Below the pieces are notes generated by a model. The model was given only the letters and a program-made list of their open reading frames with translations. It searched no databases and was not told the DNA's origin. This document shows, one piece after another, positions 29,301 to 44,300 of a DNA stretch of 64,000 bases (positions within the stretch are counted from its first letter, which is position 1; every line of letters starts with the position of its first letter). The stretch comes from Dicaeum eximium (lineage: Eukaryota; Chordata; Aves; Passeriformes; Dicaeidae). The position numbers and the translations under genes are program-made. The stretch covers positions 1,613,781-1,677,780 of the forward strand of contig VWZP01009170.1 in NCBI GenBank assembly GCA_013396995.1. Reading direction: 5' to 3'.

Positions 29301-32300
29301 CCCATTTAAAAATCTACATTAATGAATAAAGATTAGGCAAATAAAAATGCTTAATTAAATATCAACACATTAGGTTATTTTCTAAGCTAATGAAAGAGAA
29401 AATTGTAGTAATTACAGCATTAATTATACAACTGAATTTTGATCTGCCATGGAAAACTTTGAGGCATGTATTATGATTACAAGATCTAGACTTAAGATAC
29501 TGAAACACCAAAATACAGCTTCAGATAACAAACAGGGAAATAGAGAAAAGTGTCCAATGGGATTTTTTTGCAGGAAATAGATCTTGTCTTTGCAGTAATG
29601 CAGCCTGTGGAAGGCTCCCAGCCATCCTGCTTCTTGCACAGCCTCTACCTGTAATAGTCTGTAGCTATTTGTTCAGCAAAGGTGTAATAAGTAATTTGGC
29701 CCAATTAAATGGCCAACCCTACTATAAAAACTGTTTCAAATATAAACTGTAACTTGCTTCCTCTAAGAAGGCTGTAAGGACTCTAGGCAGGAAGAACCTT
29801 GGGCCAGAATTACTGCTTTTTAAATTTTTATTTCTTTATGCCTAAGGTGTTCAAGGGGAAATAATCAAATTTGTTAGTGCTTTCTTTCCCAGACCTAGCC
29901 AGCTCTCCATATTACACTCCTAAAGCTACTCAATAATGGAATACTGGTACAAAATGTTTAACACCATATATATGAACTACACAAAATTCTGAGAAGCCTA
30001 AAGTAATTGCTTTTGTGACAATACTGATAGTATTATTAGACATTATTAAAGAATGAGAATTTCAAAGTTTCAAAAAAGGACCTTGGAAAGCACTAGCCAA
30101 TAATAGAATTCATAAATAGAATTTTGCATTTTTGAAGGAAAACGGGTAGTGAAAGGACAACCTAAAACAGGAATAAATTATGAGAATGAAGAAGCCAGCC
30201 TGCGAGAAGTGGAAAAAATTTAACAGGAATCGAATGCCCAAGCTTCATTTTAATATGAGACAGTTGCACATAATTTATTGTACACATACAAAGTTTGAGA
30301 GCATCTCGTAAAAAAACAATTGCTTGCTTGATGCCAGTTATTTCCAGACACTCATTTAATGCAGCTCATCAGGGCCAAGTCACTTTCAAAAAGTTTTGAT
30401 TGCAAGTTCCACCTTAGTTAAAGGCTGTCCTGGTTTGGGACAGATTTGTTTCCTCTAAAGTGCAGAATTCAGCAGCCCCTCTTCCAACCGGTTTGGGAGA
30501 TAATATCCTTGGAGAAAAGTGGAAAAAACTGTTTATTTAACAAGCAAAGTACTCACAAAGGTGAGAAAATGAATAATATTAGACAATAAAACCTCTCATT
30601 GTTCTGAAGAGATGGCAAATTCAGGAAGTCCCTCTGTGGTTCAGAGCGAGTCCTTCCATGGCTGTGGCTCAGCTCAGTCCCGGCCTCCAGGCCACAGAGC
30701 GGTTCCAGAAAAAAAACAATCCTGGAAAAACCTTTCTTGCCACAGCTAATGAGGAAAAGCAGCAAAAAAGCAAGGAAAACTCCCCATTTCTCTCTGTCTC
30801 TCTGCAGCCAAGAACTTGGAGAGCACTGCCACAAGCTTGAAGAAAGCTGAACTCTTCTCTATGTTTTAAATACAGCTCAAAAAAATTCCACCACTCCCCC
30901 TCTTCTCTCTCTCTCTGGGCCTAGCTTAAACCTACAAGACCCATTTCTGAGCAAGAAGACAGAAATGACTGGGGATAGCAGCATCACAAAGTCACCCCAG
31001 GACAAGGTTCAGGCTGTGAGCAGCTGTATTGCAGTGTTGGGTAACCCAGCAGCTCCAGCAGCACCCACAGGAACCACCTGCCCTACTTCATCCAGAGATG
31101 AGCTTCAGCCACTAACCAAAGATTCTGCAAATTCCAGCCTCCATCACAAAGCAACATAAAGAGACTGGCTGCCATAACTGGTTCACAGTTAATGCTTTGA
31201 TGATTTAAGAAATCCTGCTTCTCTCCTGAGCCAAATCTGCTCACAGAGCAGCGCTCAGGGACAGCCTCCAGGATGTTCTCACTGCTCTTTCACACACCAC
31301 GTGGAGTTCCAGGATCACAAGGGAAGGAAACTTGTAACCCGTGATGCCCTGGCCCCTAGCCAAATGACTAAGTGATCATGCAGGCAAGTTTTTTGGCACA
31401 GACACCAGGAAATACAGCAGCCCAGTGCTGTAATTACCCCTCTACTATTGCTCAATTCAGCCAGTCATCCAGCAATTAATTGCAGGGAGGAAAGAGGAAT
31501 GAGGGGGGGAAATCAGAAAAACTACTTCAGTTAATATTGACATTTTATTTTAACATAAAACAATGTCAATGTTAGTACCAGATAAGGACTAGTATTCTTC
31601 TCCTGTAATTGACTTGCTCCATGGATTACTTGGGCCAAGTTTTAATAATTTGCTCACAAGGGGAACACGGATTGTGAAACTGCCCTAAACTGAAGATGAT
31701 TTAGAAGCTGTATCAAAACATGGCAGCTCATGGAAGAACTCCAACAGACACATCTCTATGTCAAACTTCTTTCTTACTCTCCCTTCCATTCCCTGCTTAT
31801 TTTGAGAGCAAAGGCCAAAGCAGTTTTTGCATCTCCATAGGGATCTAGCTGACACCATAATACAGACAGCCAAATATTAGCAGTATCTCCAGATTACAAG
31901 GCAACTTCCAATGACCCCTATTCATTAACACTTTTTGAAGATCCTCCCACAGAAGGGAAAAGAGCATGAAAAGGTGAAGAAGTACTGTGACCCCGAATAT
32001 AAACCAACAAAGGAAGCTTTAGAAAAAGCTTTATTATTGACCTGCAAAATGTGTTTTGTCTTTTTTGAACTTCATTTTTAAGTTCCTTCCTTTAAGGTCC
32101 TTCAATGGAAAGTTATTACAAGAGTGATTTTTTATTAATCCATTCTGTACTATTCAGACATTAGAGCATTTATTATAGCTTAACCCACTAAAAAATTCAT
32201 GATATTATGATTTCCTTTACGGGAATGATTGTGATGACCTGTCAAACACACCTCAGAAGAGAACAGAAAGAATGAGATGCATGTCATCCTTGGGGTGGTA

Positions 32301-35300
32301 GGGAAAAACCTAAAAGGACAGGACAGAAAGTGACAGTTTTCCCAAAGAGCATTTAAAAAGATCACTTCAGCAAACCTCTAAGGCTGCACAGCCAAGGACA
32401 CAGCCACTACCTGAACTGCTTTAGATCACCTGTGTTAAGCAGATGGTCTGTCAAATATACTCTTGGAAATACATTTGACTGTAGAAATTTAATGGAAAAT
32501 CTGTTGGAAGAGGATTATACTGAAGAGCAGATGTGTGATTTTGTTTTTCAACTACTCAAAAACATAGTCTGAAAGTTAATAAAGCAACTCATGCTCAATG
32601 GCTTTTCTTTTCAGCAAGGTTCCTTCTACTTCTTGTTTTTGTATTTTAGGCACAATGTTAATTATTTCCTGCTTTATCACTCTTCCTGTCCACTACCAAG
32701 GTGTATTTCTGGGATCACAAAGTGAAAGCATGGGATATAACCAGGAGAATTCAAGGTAAATTTAACTGAAAAACACAAAGTGTGGCACAGAAAGAACCTC
32801 TTGTTTTCTGGTACCTTGAGAATATAGTAACTGTGCATTAGCCCTGATGTCCCATCAAATTACACAGACCAAGAGCACTTTCCTTTGTCAGAGGTAACTC
32901 AAAAGAGGAACATTAATTCAACTGTATGCTTTTAAAAACCAAGCAAAAACCCTCCTATGCAAGAAATTTTTCATTACTTTCTGTATATACAGAAAAAGCA
33001 AAGTTGTTGCAATCTGACGTATCACACAATGTTTCTTTCCTGTCAAAGGTTTTTGTTTGGTTTGGGTTTTTTTAACATCTTCAATGCTTATCAAATCATT
33101 TAGTAGCAAGTACACTTTTCCAATGCAATTCAATATCTAGGCACAGTTAAAAACTGATAGTCTGTAAACAAAACATCTTCATCGCTTTTTGGGTTATTTT
33201 TTTCCATAAACATCAATAACAAGCAGTTTCAATGTAATGTTGGCTGAGATCTACAACAAATCAAGCAATCTGACCTAGTCACACCATCCTGGGAATCCAC
33301 TGTGGTTTGGGTCACTGGTACTACAGGGTTTCACTGTATGAAGATCACAGCAAGGCAATAGCACAGCATATCCTAAACTCCCTGAGACCAACAGAGAATA
33401 AAATGTGAATGAATCTCTCCAAATCCTGATCTCCAAGTGACGCCATGGTGTTGACTGCTATGGCTACAAGGCCATAATCAAATGGCTGAAGCCAGGTTGA
33501 CACAAACACGTTCAAGTTAACACCTGTACACTGCACACCAAGCAGCACAGCGCGGTCAGAAGTCCTCCAGACCCAGTTTGAAAGGAGTCCTCAGGGCTCC
33601 AGTGACAGCTGACAAGGGTGCCAGCCTCCCCACTGTTCAGGAGAGCTCTGGAGGCTCCTTGACAGCTTCCTATTTCCTTTGACAGCACCTCTTCATTATC
33701 TTCAAGCCCTCTACTACACTGTCAAACCCAGCTGACATCAGGCAACAGATTCAAAAGCCCTAAATAAGCCGGGCTGGCTGACACATGAGCTGTGCCAGCT
33801 CTTGAGTTTCACCTCACTTCCAGCCAGACAAGAAAACAAGAAAAAACTCCTGGGGACTGAAATCAAAAGAAACAGCTTCCTAATGATCAGACTGCATTTG
33901 TCTCAGTAAGAAACAGAGACTCTGCACCTATCTGGTACTTTTAAAGAGAATTTTGTGATAAAGCACATTTTATATGAGCATAGGGTTTTCTGTGATCAAC
34001 AGAATCTTCATCATTTGCTAGTGCAGATTTATGATGATACCCTCATTCCCTTCTACTGGTTAAAAAAAAAAAAAGGCAAATTTTAAAGGGAATTAAAAGA
34101 GAGACTTCTGCTAGTTCCAGGACTTTCTCCACTGTGCAGCTGAAACCAGAACAATAAATCCAGTGACAGAGAATGCAGACACAAGGGAAATCTTGTATAT
34201 GTCATGAAACAGAAATAATCTCTAAGTCTATCCTAGCACACACATATTGGTTCTTGTAAGAAGGAGAGCCTAGATTAAACACTTTTAGCCATAAGAATAA
34301 ATTTTACCAACAACACTGAAAGCCAGCAGTTTCATATATTGCAGTAAGGCTCCTAAAATATGAACATACAGGTGTCCTTGTGCTGTCTTCTGTCAAATGA
34401 TATCTGGTGTTCTTGGGAAAACTATGCACACTTGCAGTAACACATACAGCTTGATCACTGTATTAAATCATGTACCTGACCTGCTTTTTAAATTTTTTTT
34501 AAATAATATTCTAGGTAGCTCCACCTCCCAAGAACTTCAATCACAACTGGTGAGTGGCCATATATGCAAACTTTCAAATCATATGCAACAGCTAACTTAT
34601 TGTATCTACATGCACCATGGTCAGTGATCTCCCAATAACCTGGAAAAGGTTTAATCTGTAATTAGAAGAGTACCTCAACAGCAACTTTCCTGCTTTGCCT
34701 GCACACTGACCAGGTTCAATAATGGTCTTACCAGCAGGAACTAGTCCTGCACAGCTGAAGTTTAAGATAGCCACATGTGAATCCTCTTCTTACACATTTC
34801 TGATAGCAGCCTTTAAGGAAACGTACCAAAAGCCCATCTTTGGAAGAAGCAACATAAAATATAACCTCAAACACAACTGTTGATATGAATGACATTCTGG
34901 AATTCTGTTGCAACTATTATACCACTATGAAGGTAATGTAGGACTCCTGGATTTCAGCCCATGTGATACTTTGTGAACTTGTTTTTAATATCTTGTTTCT
35001 TCCAGTTTGTTCTTTTATCTCTGCTATCTCAAGTCAAAGACAGCAGTGTCTTAACCTCTTGTGTACAGCAAAACATGATTCAGAAATTCACAGTTTCCCT
35101 GCAGTGCCCTTGTCTTTTGCTGTAGGAAGTTCTCAAATTAGAAATTCAGGGGGGGAAAAATTGTTTGTTAATGAATGCCTCTTTTAGCTTCTCAAGTAAT
35201 CCATAAGGCTTTTCTACTGTCATTTTTTTCCTTTAGTGAGACACACAGAAGCAATCTGGACTGAACAACAAATGAGTTCAGTTATCTGAGTACAAATATC

Positions 35301-38300
35301 TTTCCAATGTATAAGCATACAGAAAAATTATGAGTGTACTCCAAGTTTCTGCATCTCACTATTGCTTTGTATTTACAATATAAACTCTTTGAAGAAGAGT
35401 CTTCATAAAGATAATAATTGAGGTGTCTGACTCTTCAACAATAAGAAGTTCAGCCCATCAGCAATTAAGATGCTGAGTGCCATCTATGCACACTTTCTGT
35501 TAAATAACTCTGAAAAACCCTCTCTCAGTAAATAATCCTGCTTTGTACTCATAGTCTCTGCAAAATAGAGTACTTGGCTCTTCAATCAGCTGTTCTCACC
35601 AATAATACCTGCTTTTCAGACACTCAGACTTCTAAGAGTCTTCAAGGGCTGTTAGGTTAGGAGAGCTGAGGGCTAATCCCATTTATTTCATAACTAGTCT
35701 TAATTTCAAATAAACAAAGCCTGAAAAACAAACAGACTCACTTTTCTCTTGCTTCAATTCCTCAGGAAAGCTACAATTCAGAGTGACTTATTCACCTTTT
35801 TTTCTTTTGGTCTCAGGGAATTCTCAACAAAAAGCCGGAGTTAGAAGTATTTTACTGTTCATCATTTCAGTGATGTAACATGCATAGGTAACCTGGCAAC
35901 ATGTTGGATAATACTAAAATAAAGGACTTGGAAAATACTATTTTAAAACTAGGCTTTTAATGTTTCCATGCTGCCACTGTGCTCCAGCCCTGCTGGCATT
36001 GGAAGGTCTTTGCTCTTCAACGCTATGGAGAGAGACAGACAAAACAAGGTAATGATTGTGACAAATCCACAGGCTTGAAAAACTTCTGAAGTCTTTGCAT
36101 TAAAGCACTAAAGAGGACAGAAAACTGAGCACATGTAAGCAGAGGCTCTGAGTGGGCTTCCTGACCTCTGATGGTTTATGGAAAATTATCAGTCACTCCC
36201 AGCTATTAACTCTTCAGTTACTGGCAATCCAGTACTTGGCTGAAATTCGTTGGAGCTTCTTCTGCAGCAGACAAGTCCACTCCAGTTTTGCTGCTCACCA
36301 ACACAAGGATAAAGCTCTGCACCTGGGGACTCTCCCTCCTGATCCATCTTCTTTGACACATGAAAAGAGAGAGATCCAATTTTAAAGACTGCATGCCCCA
36401 TTTATGCTCACTTCTGTGTATAAAGCTGTGCAAAAACCACTGAAGAGGAGGTGTGAGATAGAATGGCAAGCACAGGAGCTACTTAACAGTCAACCAGGTC
36501 TAGTCTCACCTTCCCACTGAAGCAAGATTTCCCCTAATGACTTTCTTAAAAGGTATTAGCTCTATCCAACTGCCTGAGCTTTCATTCCCCTCAGGAGATT
36601 CTTACACAACCTGCACTATCTTACCAGCAGTAATTCCTTAGATACTGTTTAAGCTGATCCATTATTAGCTTCATTCCATTACACCAGAGATATTAAGAAG
36701 GAGCCATAACTAAGTATTTAATTTCTCTTTTCATCATTTAAGCCCTGAAAATATGTCTAGATTTACATCTCCTAACCTATTCTGGTAGTCATAACACATA
36801 GAGTATACATAGAGCTTGATATTCTTTGAATCAAGGACTCCCATCATTTTTGTTGAACTTTTCCACTTTAATTCAGATAATGAGGTCCCAGAAACAGGAT
36901 TTTATGAGATATTAGCACAGGTGATTGCTGGGGGGAGCACCAACCACAGCTTCAGTGTTTGGCTCTGAAATGTATTTGCAAACAAGGATTACAGTGAGAG
37001 TGCAGCATGCTCCTAAGATCAAATCCATTGCTTTTAGGCAGAAAAGCTTCAAAAATTAACCACCAAGAGAAAGGGCATAGAAAGAAGAGGAAAACAAGTC
37101 ACTAACATTCAAAGTCCATGTACTTCAGCATAGGTGAGAAACTGTAGAGAAACAAACACCAGAGAGTGTTTGACATTCTCCAGTACCATGCCTCTAAGTT
37201 TCAGCTCCCTAAATTTCAGCTCACTTGAGCACTGCTGACATTTGCTATTGTGGAAAAGCCTAAGGAGAATCCAACGAGTTTCTCTAGAATATCCTGACCT
37301 GTGGCATCCAAATCCCAAGCCACCTCTCATCCTTGCTGATGGCTTCTCTATTTGACTTGAACTTCTTATTTTAGCAAAGGACACCCTCCTCAGACCCTGC
37401 TCCTTAACCCAGCTGTCCAGTACTGTGTTTTACCACCCCTTACCAAACACTTGGTTAGACCACCTTCAATTTATGCTCTTCAGAAGAGCAACTCTTCTGC
37501 TTTACACTTGCAATGTTCTCCTTAAACTCATGAGTAAAATAACTAGGGTGTTTTTTTCCTCACCTCCCAACTGCTTCTTCCATTCCTACATAAACAGACC
37601 TAACTATTTATCTACCACTATTTACTACTCTTACACACACACAAAAAAGCCTTAAAATAGATTGATTATAAGATTTCTGACAGCTCTTATTCTTATATAT
37701 GACAACCAACACTTTTCTGTAGGGCTGTTAGGCTTCTTTTTTTTTTTCCTAGTCCTTCGAGTCAGCACTCTGCTGTGAGCAAGTTGTTGCTTCTACTTCA
37801 GTTGCTTCAAGGGCAGATTCTCCAGACTTTCCTCATTTTTAATGGTCTGTCTGCAGCCTTATAACCCAGCTTACTACACCCCTTTCTCAAATATATGATC
37901 TGTGTAGACACCATTTAAAGGACCCTCACAATATACAGCACCTATGATTGCCAGCAAACACTGCTGCCTCAATTGCATCTTCATTCCAGAACTACAGACA
38001 GCAGTAACAACAGCCAAACAACCATACAGCAATAACAACAGCCACACTACCATCTCTGAGACTTTTATAATCCTTGAGAGCATTTTTACCTAATCACAAG
38101 TGTTTATGTTATAATTTATTGTTGATACCTGTTCTGAAATAACACATTCTCACCACACCTGACATCAAGTACCACCAAAACCAGGGACCAACAGTCCCTG
38201 CAGAACAGGTACACCTGCATGTCCTACCCACCTCTCTTTACTCACAAGTTTTACATCCTGAACACGTGGCCAAACAAAAATCATGTCATTTCAACTATAG

Positions 38301-41300
38301 GGTAAGACACAGATCAGATTCCCCCCTTTGTAACCCACAAGTGAACAAGCACTAGGTAGTGATTATTAAGGAGAGATGACATGGACATTGTCAGGCTGAT
38401 GTTCACTCCTCTGCTCCTCCCTGTAGCAGAGGACCTATCCTGAGAAGATTCATGACCATACTGCAGAATAAAACTCTTCCTACAGTTTGTTCCTTTTGAA
38501 GAGGTGAGAGATAGAAAGCAAAAACATTTCTTGATCTTACAAAGCTAAGAACATTTTTTCTTTCAGACTTCAAGTGCTCTTAGTATCAAGTTTACATGAT
38601 CAAGAACTGGGATCAGTCTACATCATTATGCACTGATCCAGTACTGACAACAGAAGCAGCACACTGGTGAAGGGATTTATATGTACATATAAGCACAGCT
38701 TACTTTCAGGGAGAGAAATACATCTACTTTGAAAAGAAGGGAAAAGCTGCCAGAGGTATTTAAATATGTTCAAGGTTCTGAACACAAAATATGGCAAGGT
38801 AAAAAAGCCACATTCAGAACAATTAGTTCATCTTGACAACTCAGCACTGAAGTAAATTTTTACTAGATTCAAACTCAACCACATAAAAAGGCAGAGGCAA
38901 GATACACATTTACCCCAGGCACACCAGAGCCTTACCCTATGCTTAAGGATCTTTCAACTTCTTTTTATAGTAGAGAAATTGTACATGACTGTAAATCAAG
39001 CACCATTATTAAAATGGCAGTTCCAACAGTTACCACAGGAAATAGCAAACTCAGCTTGCTAATAAATGGCTTATCCTCATCGATACAGTAGTTCAGAAAG
39101 TGACAGTATTGCAACACTTGGTCATATTTAAGCTCTGAGTTATGTTATCTGAGATCACTCTGGACACCTCTTAAGAGCAACAACCTGTAATCAGTGTCTG
39201 GAAACAGATGCAGTAAAAATTTCCCTATGTACTTCAGAGACAGATAAGATATTTAGCTATGAGTGTCCTTCCTTCTAATCACTCCATCATTCCTTCTTTC
39301 ACCTGTGATATATTGATACATTTTATACACATTTTGTCGAAACATTCTATCTTTATAAGCTTATGGAAATTAAATATGTATACAGCAACTTGAAAATGAA
39401 AAATATATGGTAACTCATACTTTAAACTTGTAATTTATGAGACACCAATTCATTCCCTCTTCCCTGCATTGACAATCTTATAATACATTTTCCATGCATG
39501 TTTTTTTTGCTTCTCTTCTCAATTCTAAAAAGCATGGATATTTAATTATAAATTTCATACTCCCAGTAAGTTCCTACCTAAATTACTTGTAAACATTTAG
39601 AATGGAAATCAAGAATTCAGCTGCCTCTTCACTGTTTACCTGTTTATTTTTTTTTCCTGCTACTAAAACACAGCAGTCACAAGTTCCTTGTAAAACAAAA
39701 CAGCTTCTTTTATATCTCTGTCCTTTGTGCTGCTCAATTAACTTGAACCACTGAAAACTCTGCTATTGATACTACAGCCTGGATTGTGCCAACAGTTGCT
39801 TTTAAAGATAATATATTGGTCATAGATTTCCCAAAGTACTCTGCCTCCAGCTCTGCATGCAGAGGAGTTGCTTAGACTTACAGGCATAACCAAGAAGTTA
39901 TCCAAAAGGGCCAACCTTACATCTAATGAATAATCACACAGACTGTAATTGTGGATAAAAGTATCAGAACTTAACCCAAACAAATCCCAGAGTCACACAA
40001 AAGCTGTCTCTAAGCAATAGAACATATTTTCTCTGTCTCCCCACTATCAAATAGAGAAGCTTTTAATCTTTATGCTGTAACTGTGAATGGCTGCATAACC
40101 ACATAGAACACTACAGTGGCTGACAGGTAATTCTGCCATCCCCACTGGCCACTTCTGTTTGGAGAGCAAATCCAAGGACTTTGTGCATGCAGGAGGAAAA
40201 AACCTGATCATTTAAACGTGAAATCAAGATAGAATTTCTATTTCATTATATTGGCAGTAAGAAGAGAGCCGTGAAAAAGTCTAGGCAACTCATTTAAATG
40301 AACATCTAAAAATGCTGAGAGCACAGGGAAAAACTTACTGCAGTGCAGACCCATCTTCTGATGTCAGCTGCATCTTTGCAGGTAACGACAGCACATGACC
40401 CTCATTTAGTTTGTTCAGCCAGTTAAATACAGTAATTAGTTTATGCAAATACAAGTAACAGACCAAAAGGGTTAAAAATCTGAAGAAGATTGCATCATGA
40501 ATTAAAAGCCAAACAGAACTGAGCTATCAGGTGTAAGAAATTGACAGCCACAAGAATTAGTGGCAATATTTGGAAGAATCAAGTTGATATTTCCTTTAAT
40601 AAGTATCAAAACTTTTTAATTTGGCATATTTTTGATGGTTTTATTTAACTGTCTTGGGGTGATTCCTAATGATAATGTAGTCATCTATGCCCAAAAATTA
40701 TTCCCGTATCTTTTAGACGCCGCAGCCGGGAATGTGTAAGAGACGGTTCGAAGATCCCTCATCTGCCTCACGATCATCGCCAAAGACAGAGACTGAAAAT
40801 CAGACTGTGACCTTGAAAACCTCAGAAGGACATGTGCACAGGAGTCCTGGCCTGGCTGGAGTGGGATGTTTGCCAAGTGGTGCCTGTAGGTGTGCCCTGG
40901 GAACTGGTTCCTGAGAACAATGGATGCTTGTCATCAATGCCTGCAGATGTCCCCCACCTCTTGGCCAGCTGCCCCTTGCTCTTGCAAAGGACTATAAAGG
41001 GACTCTCTAAATTAACCGACTTTGGGATCTCCCCAGTGGACAGAAGACCCTGCGCTGACAGACAGCTGGGCAGACTTGGGCATTGGCAGCTATAATCCCC
41101 CTTACCTCCCATTTTTCTCTATACTTTTTTTTCCTTTTCTTTCCCCTCTATCACATACTAGTCCTGATGAGCACTCAATAAAGCACATTTTGCTGTTTGA
41201 GTCCCTGGTGTGCCGATTACCTTTTGTACTCTGAGATCAATAAAAGAACCATCACGAATCCCACCCTGCAGATCATGACTGAATGTTGGTGGGCTGGGGG

Positions 41301-44300
41301 ATCAGGAAGGTGGCTTTTGGAGCAGGAATTTTTTAGAAGCCGCCCAGTTCATATCGCGGCTCTGCACGGCATGGTTTGCTTCACATGCAGTTCAATCTTT
41401 GGTCAGACAAGGGTTTTTTCCTTTCGTTTTTTTTTCTTTTTGTTTTTTCCTCGGCTTGGAAAAGCTGCTGTGGAGATCTTCAGGCTGCCTTGAGGGCGAA
41501 TTCCGCAGCTTCCTATGTGAGAGCCAGAGGCAGCGACTCCAGCCCAAGCTGCCATTAAGCGCGTCCAGCCGGGAAGAAGAAGAAGGACACCGAGTGTCCC
41601 CAGCCCAGCTGCCTTGCCTGCCATGCCCACTGCCCTCTGCCTTGCCCTGGGAAGATGGGACAAGCCATCAGGCCTTCCCTGCTGCTGGATCTGCACCATC
41701 AATTCCTGCCTTTCCTGACACCATGTTGGCTCTTTGCTTCAGTGGGCTGGTGAGGCCGAGCAGTTTGATATCTAGCAGTTATTTACCTTTTTTCCTACCT
41801 GTTGGAAACCTGTTTGTTAATAAACCGTGGGTTTTTTAAACTTTTTTCTATTTGTATTCATTTCTTATTGGTGGAAAGGGATTATGGGAATCACAAAGGG
41901 GATAACTCATTCCAGCATGTTCCTCTTTAAATTGTGTCAAATCAAGACATTGACAAAAGTATAGAAGTGGCCTCCTGGAACACTAATTGGATTCCAGTTT
42001 ACATAGAGAACAAACAAAACATGAAATGGAAGCAAGAAAATACTCCCTTTCTTCTTTCAAGACTCTGAACAGATGAAAATAAAGCAGTGCATTTATTTGA
42101 ACCGTGCAGATGCTATGCATAATACAAAACAGAGAGCCAGAATTAGGTGAGGCTTATCAGGATCCCAGATATCACACTATGCAGAAGACAGTGACTAGTA
42201 ACCAGTCACCCAAAGTCATCTGCTCAGGATGTGAGCAAATAGTGCCTCAAATCTAATTACACTTCTCAACAATCCCATCTTACCAATGCTTCTAGTGACT
42301 GTGTTGGAAAACGAACCTTAGAAATCACGGTGTCCAAATCCATTACCTTGCCAAAGCAAAATATACCAAACACCCAAGCTCACTTCCCTTCTATCCAATG
42401 ACAAAAACCAAGGCTTCAGCCAGCTGGCAGCTTTTTTGCTGCCTTTACAGAAACTTAGAGCTATAAGCACTTAAAGGCTGTCATGGCAATTCAGGGTTGA
42501 ATGAGGGAAACCAAATGACAGATGGAGACTCGCCAAGTAACTGAACTTTCTAAGCTCATGCTACAACCGGTTTCAAAGCAGTAACTGTAAAGCCATCAGA
42601 CATACTTTTATTACATTATGCAGAGATAGAGTAAAAAGATTTAAGTGTAGCATCTGTGTAACACAATTTGGGATGTTACTGCGAGAAGAATGGTCAAGAA
42701 CTTAAATACCACCACTGAAATGGACAAATTCTTTCCAAGTCAAGTCAGAGAAAATGAATACTGAATATGAAGACTAAAAATAAATGACAGAAGAAGAAAA
42801 AAAAAAGTTTGTTAGCTAAGCAATGAAACAGTAAGTAATCCTTAAACAAGCCTCTCCCCATCATGTTTCATTCCAAAATCCATGTTCATGACTGAGTACA
42901 CAATTAGCAGTGCTGTGACACCACACGGTGCAACTGCTCCATAAAGCAGGAGTCTTCCTACAACCACTCATCAGCTGTGTCTTCTCTAATTAAAAATGAC
43001 TCATGAAATAAGCTGCACTGTATTATTAAACTTCAAACAAACCAAAGCAAATTTAACTAACTTAACTCCATACAGTATCATGTTGAGGATTTTGAAATTA
43101 AGTGCTGGAGAATGAACACCTGGTTGTAAAGTTCCTTTGAATGGGGAGAAAGGCCTTTCCTCGAAAATCCTCCAGGGACCCAGAAAGGCAAAGGGAGCAC
43201 AGCTGACAGAAGACATGTGCAAGGGAACATTTGCCAAGGTGCTCGTGCCTTGGCAGGGGGGTTGGACTAGGTGATCTCCAGGGCCCACTTCCAACTCTAA
43301 CAATTCTGAGAAACCACTCAGAAAAATATGATTACTGCTCCTGGCTTAGGTTCACCATGCCTCTCCTACTGCAATAGGAAAAGCTATTGGATCCTCCCAG
43401 GCTTAGGATCTCAGTTTTACAAAACACAGCATGAGTCCAGCAGCAACTGAGAGAGAGGAACAGCACTGACCCCAGTGCTGGGACCAACACAAACACCAAC
43501 TGTGCCTCTGAAAACAATCAGTATTAAAAGCAACATCCCAGGGCACTAAATCCAGCTTCCTTACAATGCTTCATAAACATCCAACATCATCCCATAAACT
43601 CAAGGTTTTAGCAACTTAATCTGGCAGGCTCTTCACAGTTTGCTTGGTGAGCCACCAGTTTTCAGAGTAAGCTGCTTGTTGCCACACAGCTGTGGCAAAC
43701 AGCATTTTCTCAGCTTGCCCCTTGGACCACACCAGGCCCCTGTCTGCCCTGCTCTAAGGTTTGCTCTTTTCCATTGTATCACAAACTATTTTCATCATTT
43801 TCTTGGTATGCCCAGATCTGGTCCCATCCAAGTTATCCTCCCACATGCAACAGAGACAGCAGGTCCAGAGTCTTTGTCTGATATTCCTTTACCACAACAC
43901 TTGAAACTTCCACTCACAGGTTACAGGTCTGTGTTCCCACTGCCTAGCACAATGAGCAGCCTTCTCTTCTACCGTGTGCTTTCCATTTCTGCACCTCATT
44001 TATCTCTTGGTAGATCACAGTCCTCCTGCAAAACTTCTCCATGCTCCCAAAACATTGCACATAACAAGTCTGATTAACACCCTGAAGACCTATGCTAACT
44101 GTAGTCAGAGATTCTTGAAGGAAAGGTGAAGTGTGCATATAGAACAATTTTTAAAATTTTTAAGAACCATCTGGTTAGACCTGAGGTAGAGGGCAGGGTG
44201 AAGCAAGAAGGTGTGACAAGATTATTCACCAAGCCAGACCTCCAACCACTCAGCTCCATCCACCTCAATGATTCAAAACCAACCTGCAATGTTCTCCCCC

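Noticed and set aside
43640..44077. A 145-codon plus-strand open frame in intron 1
   Set aside because: Low-complexity Ser/Pro/Leu content, no homology, inside a KIF16B intron on the opposite strand.
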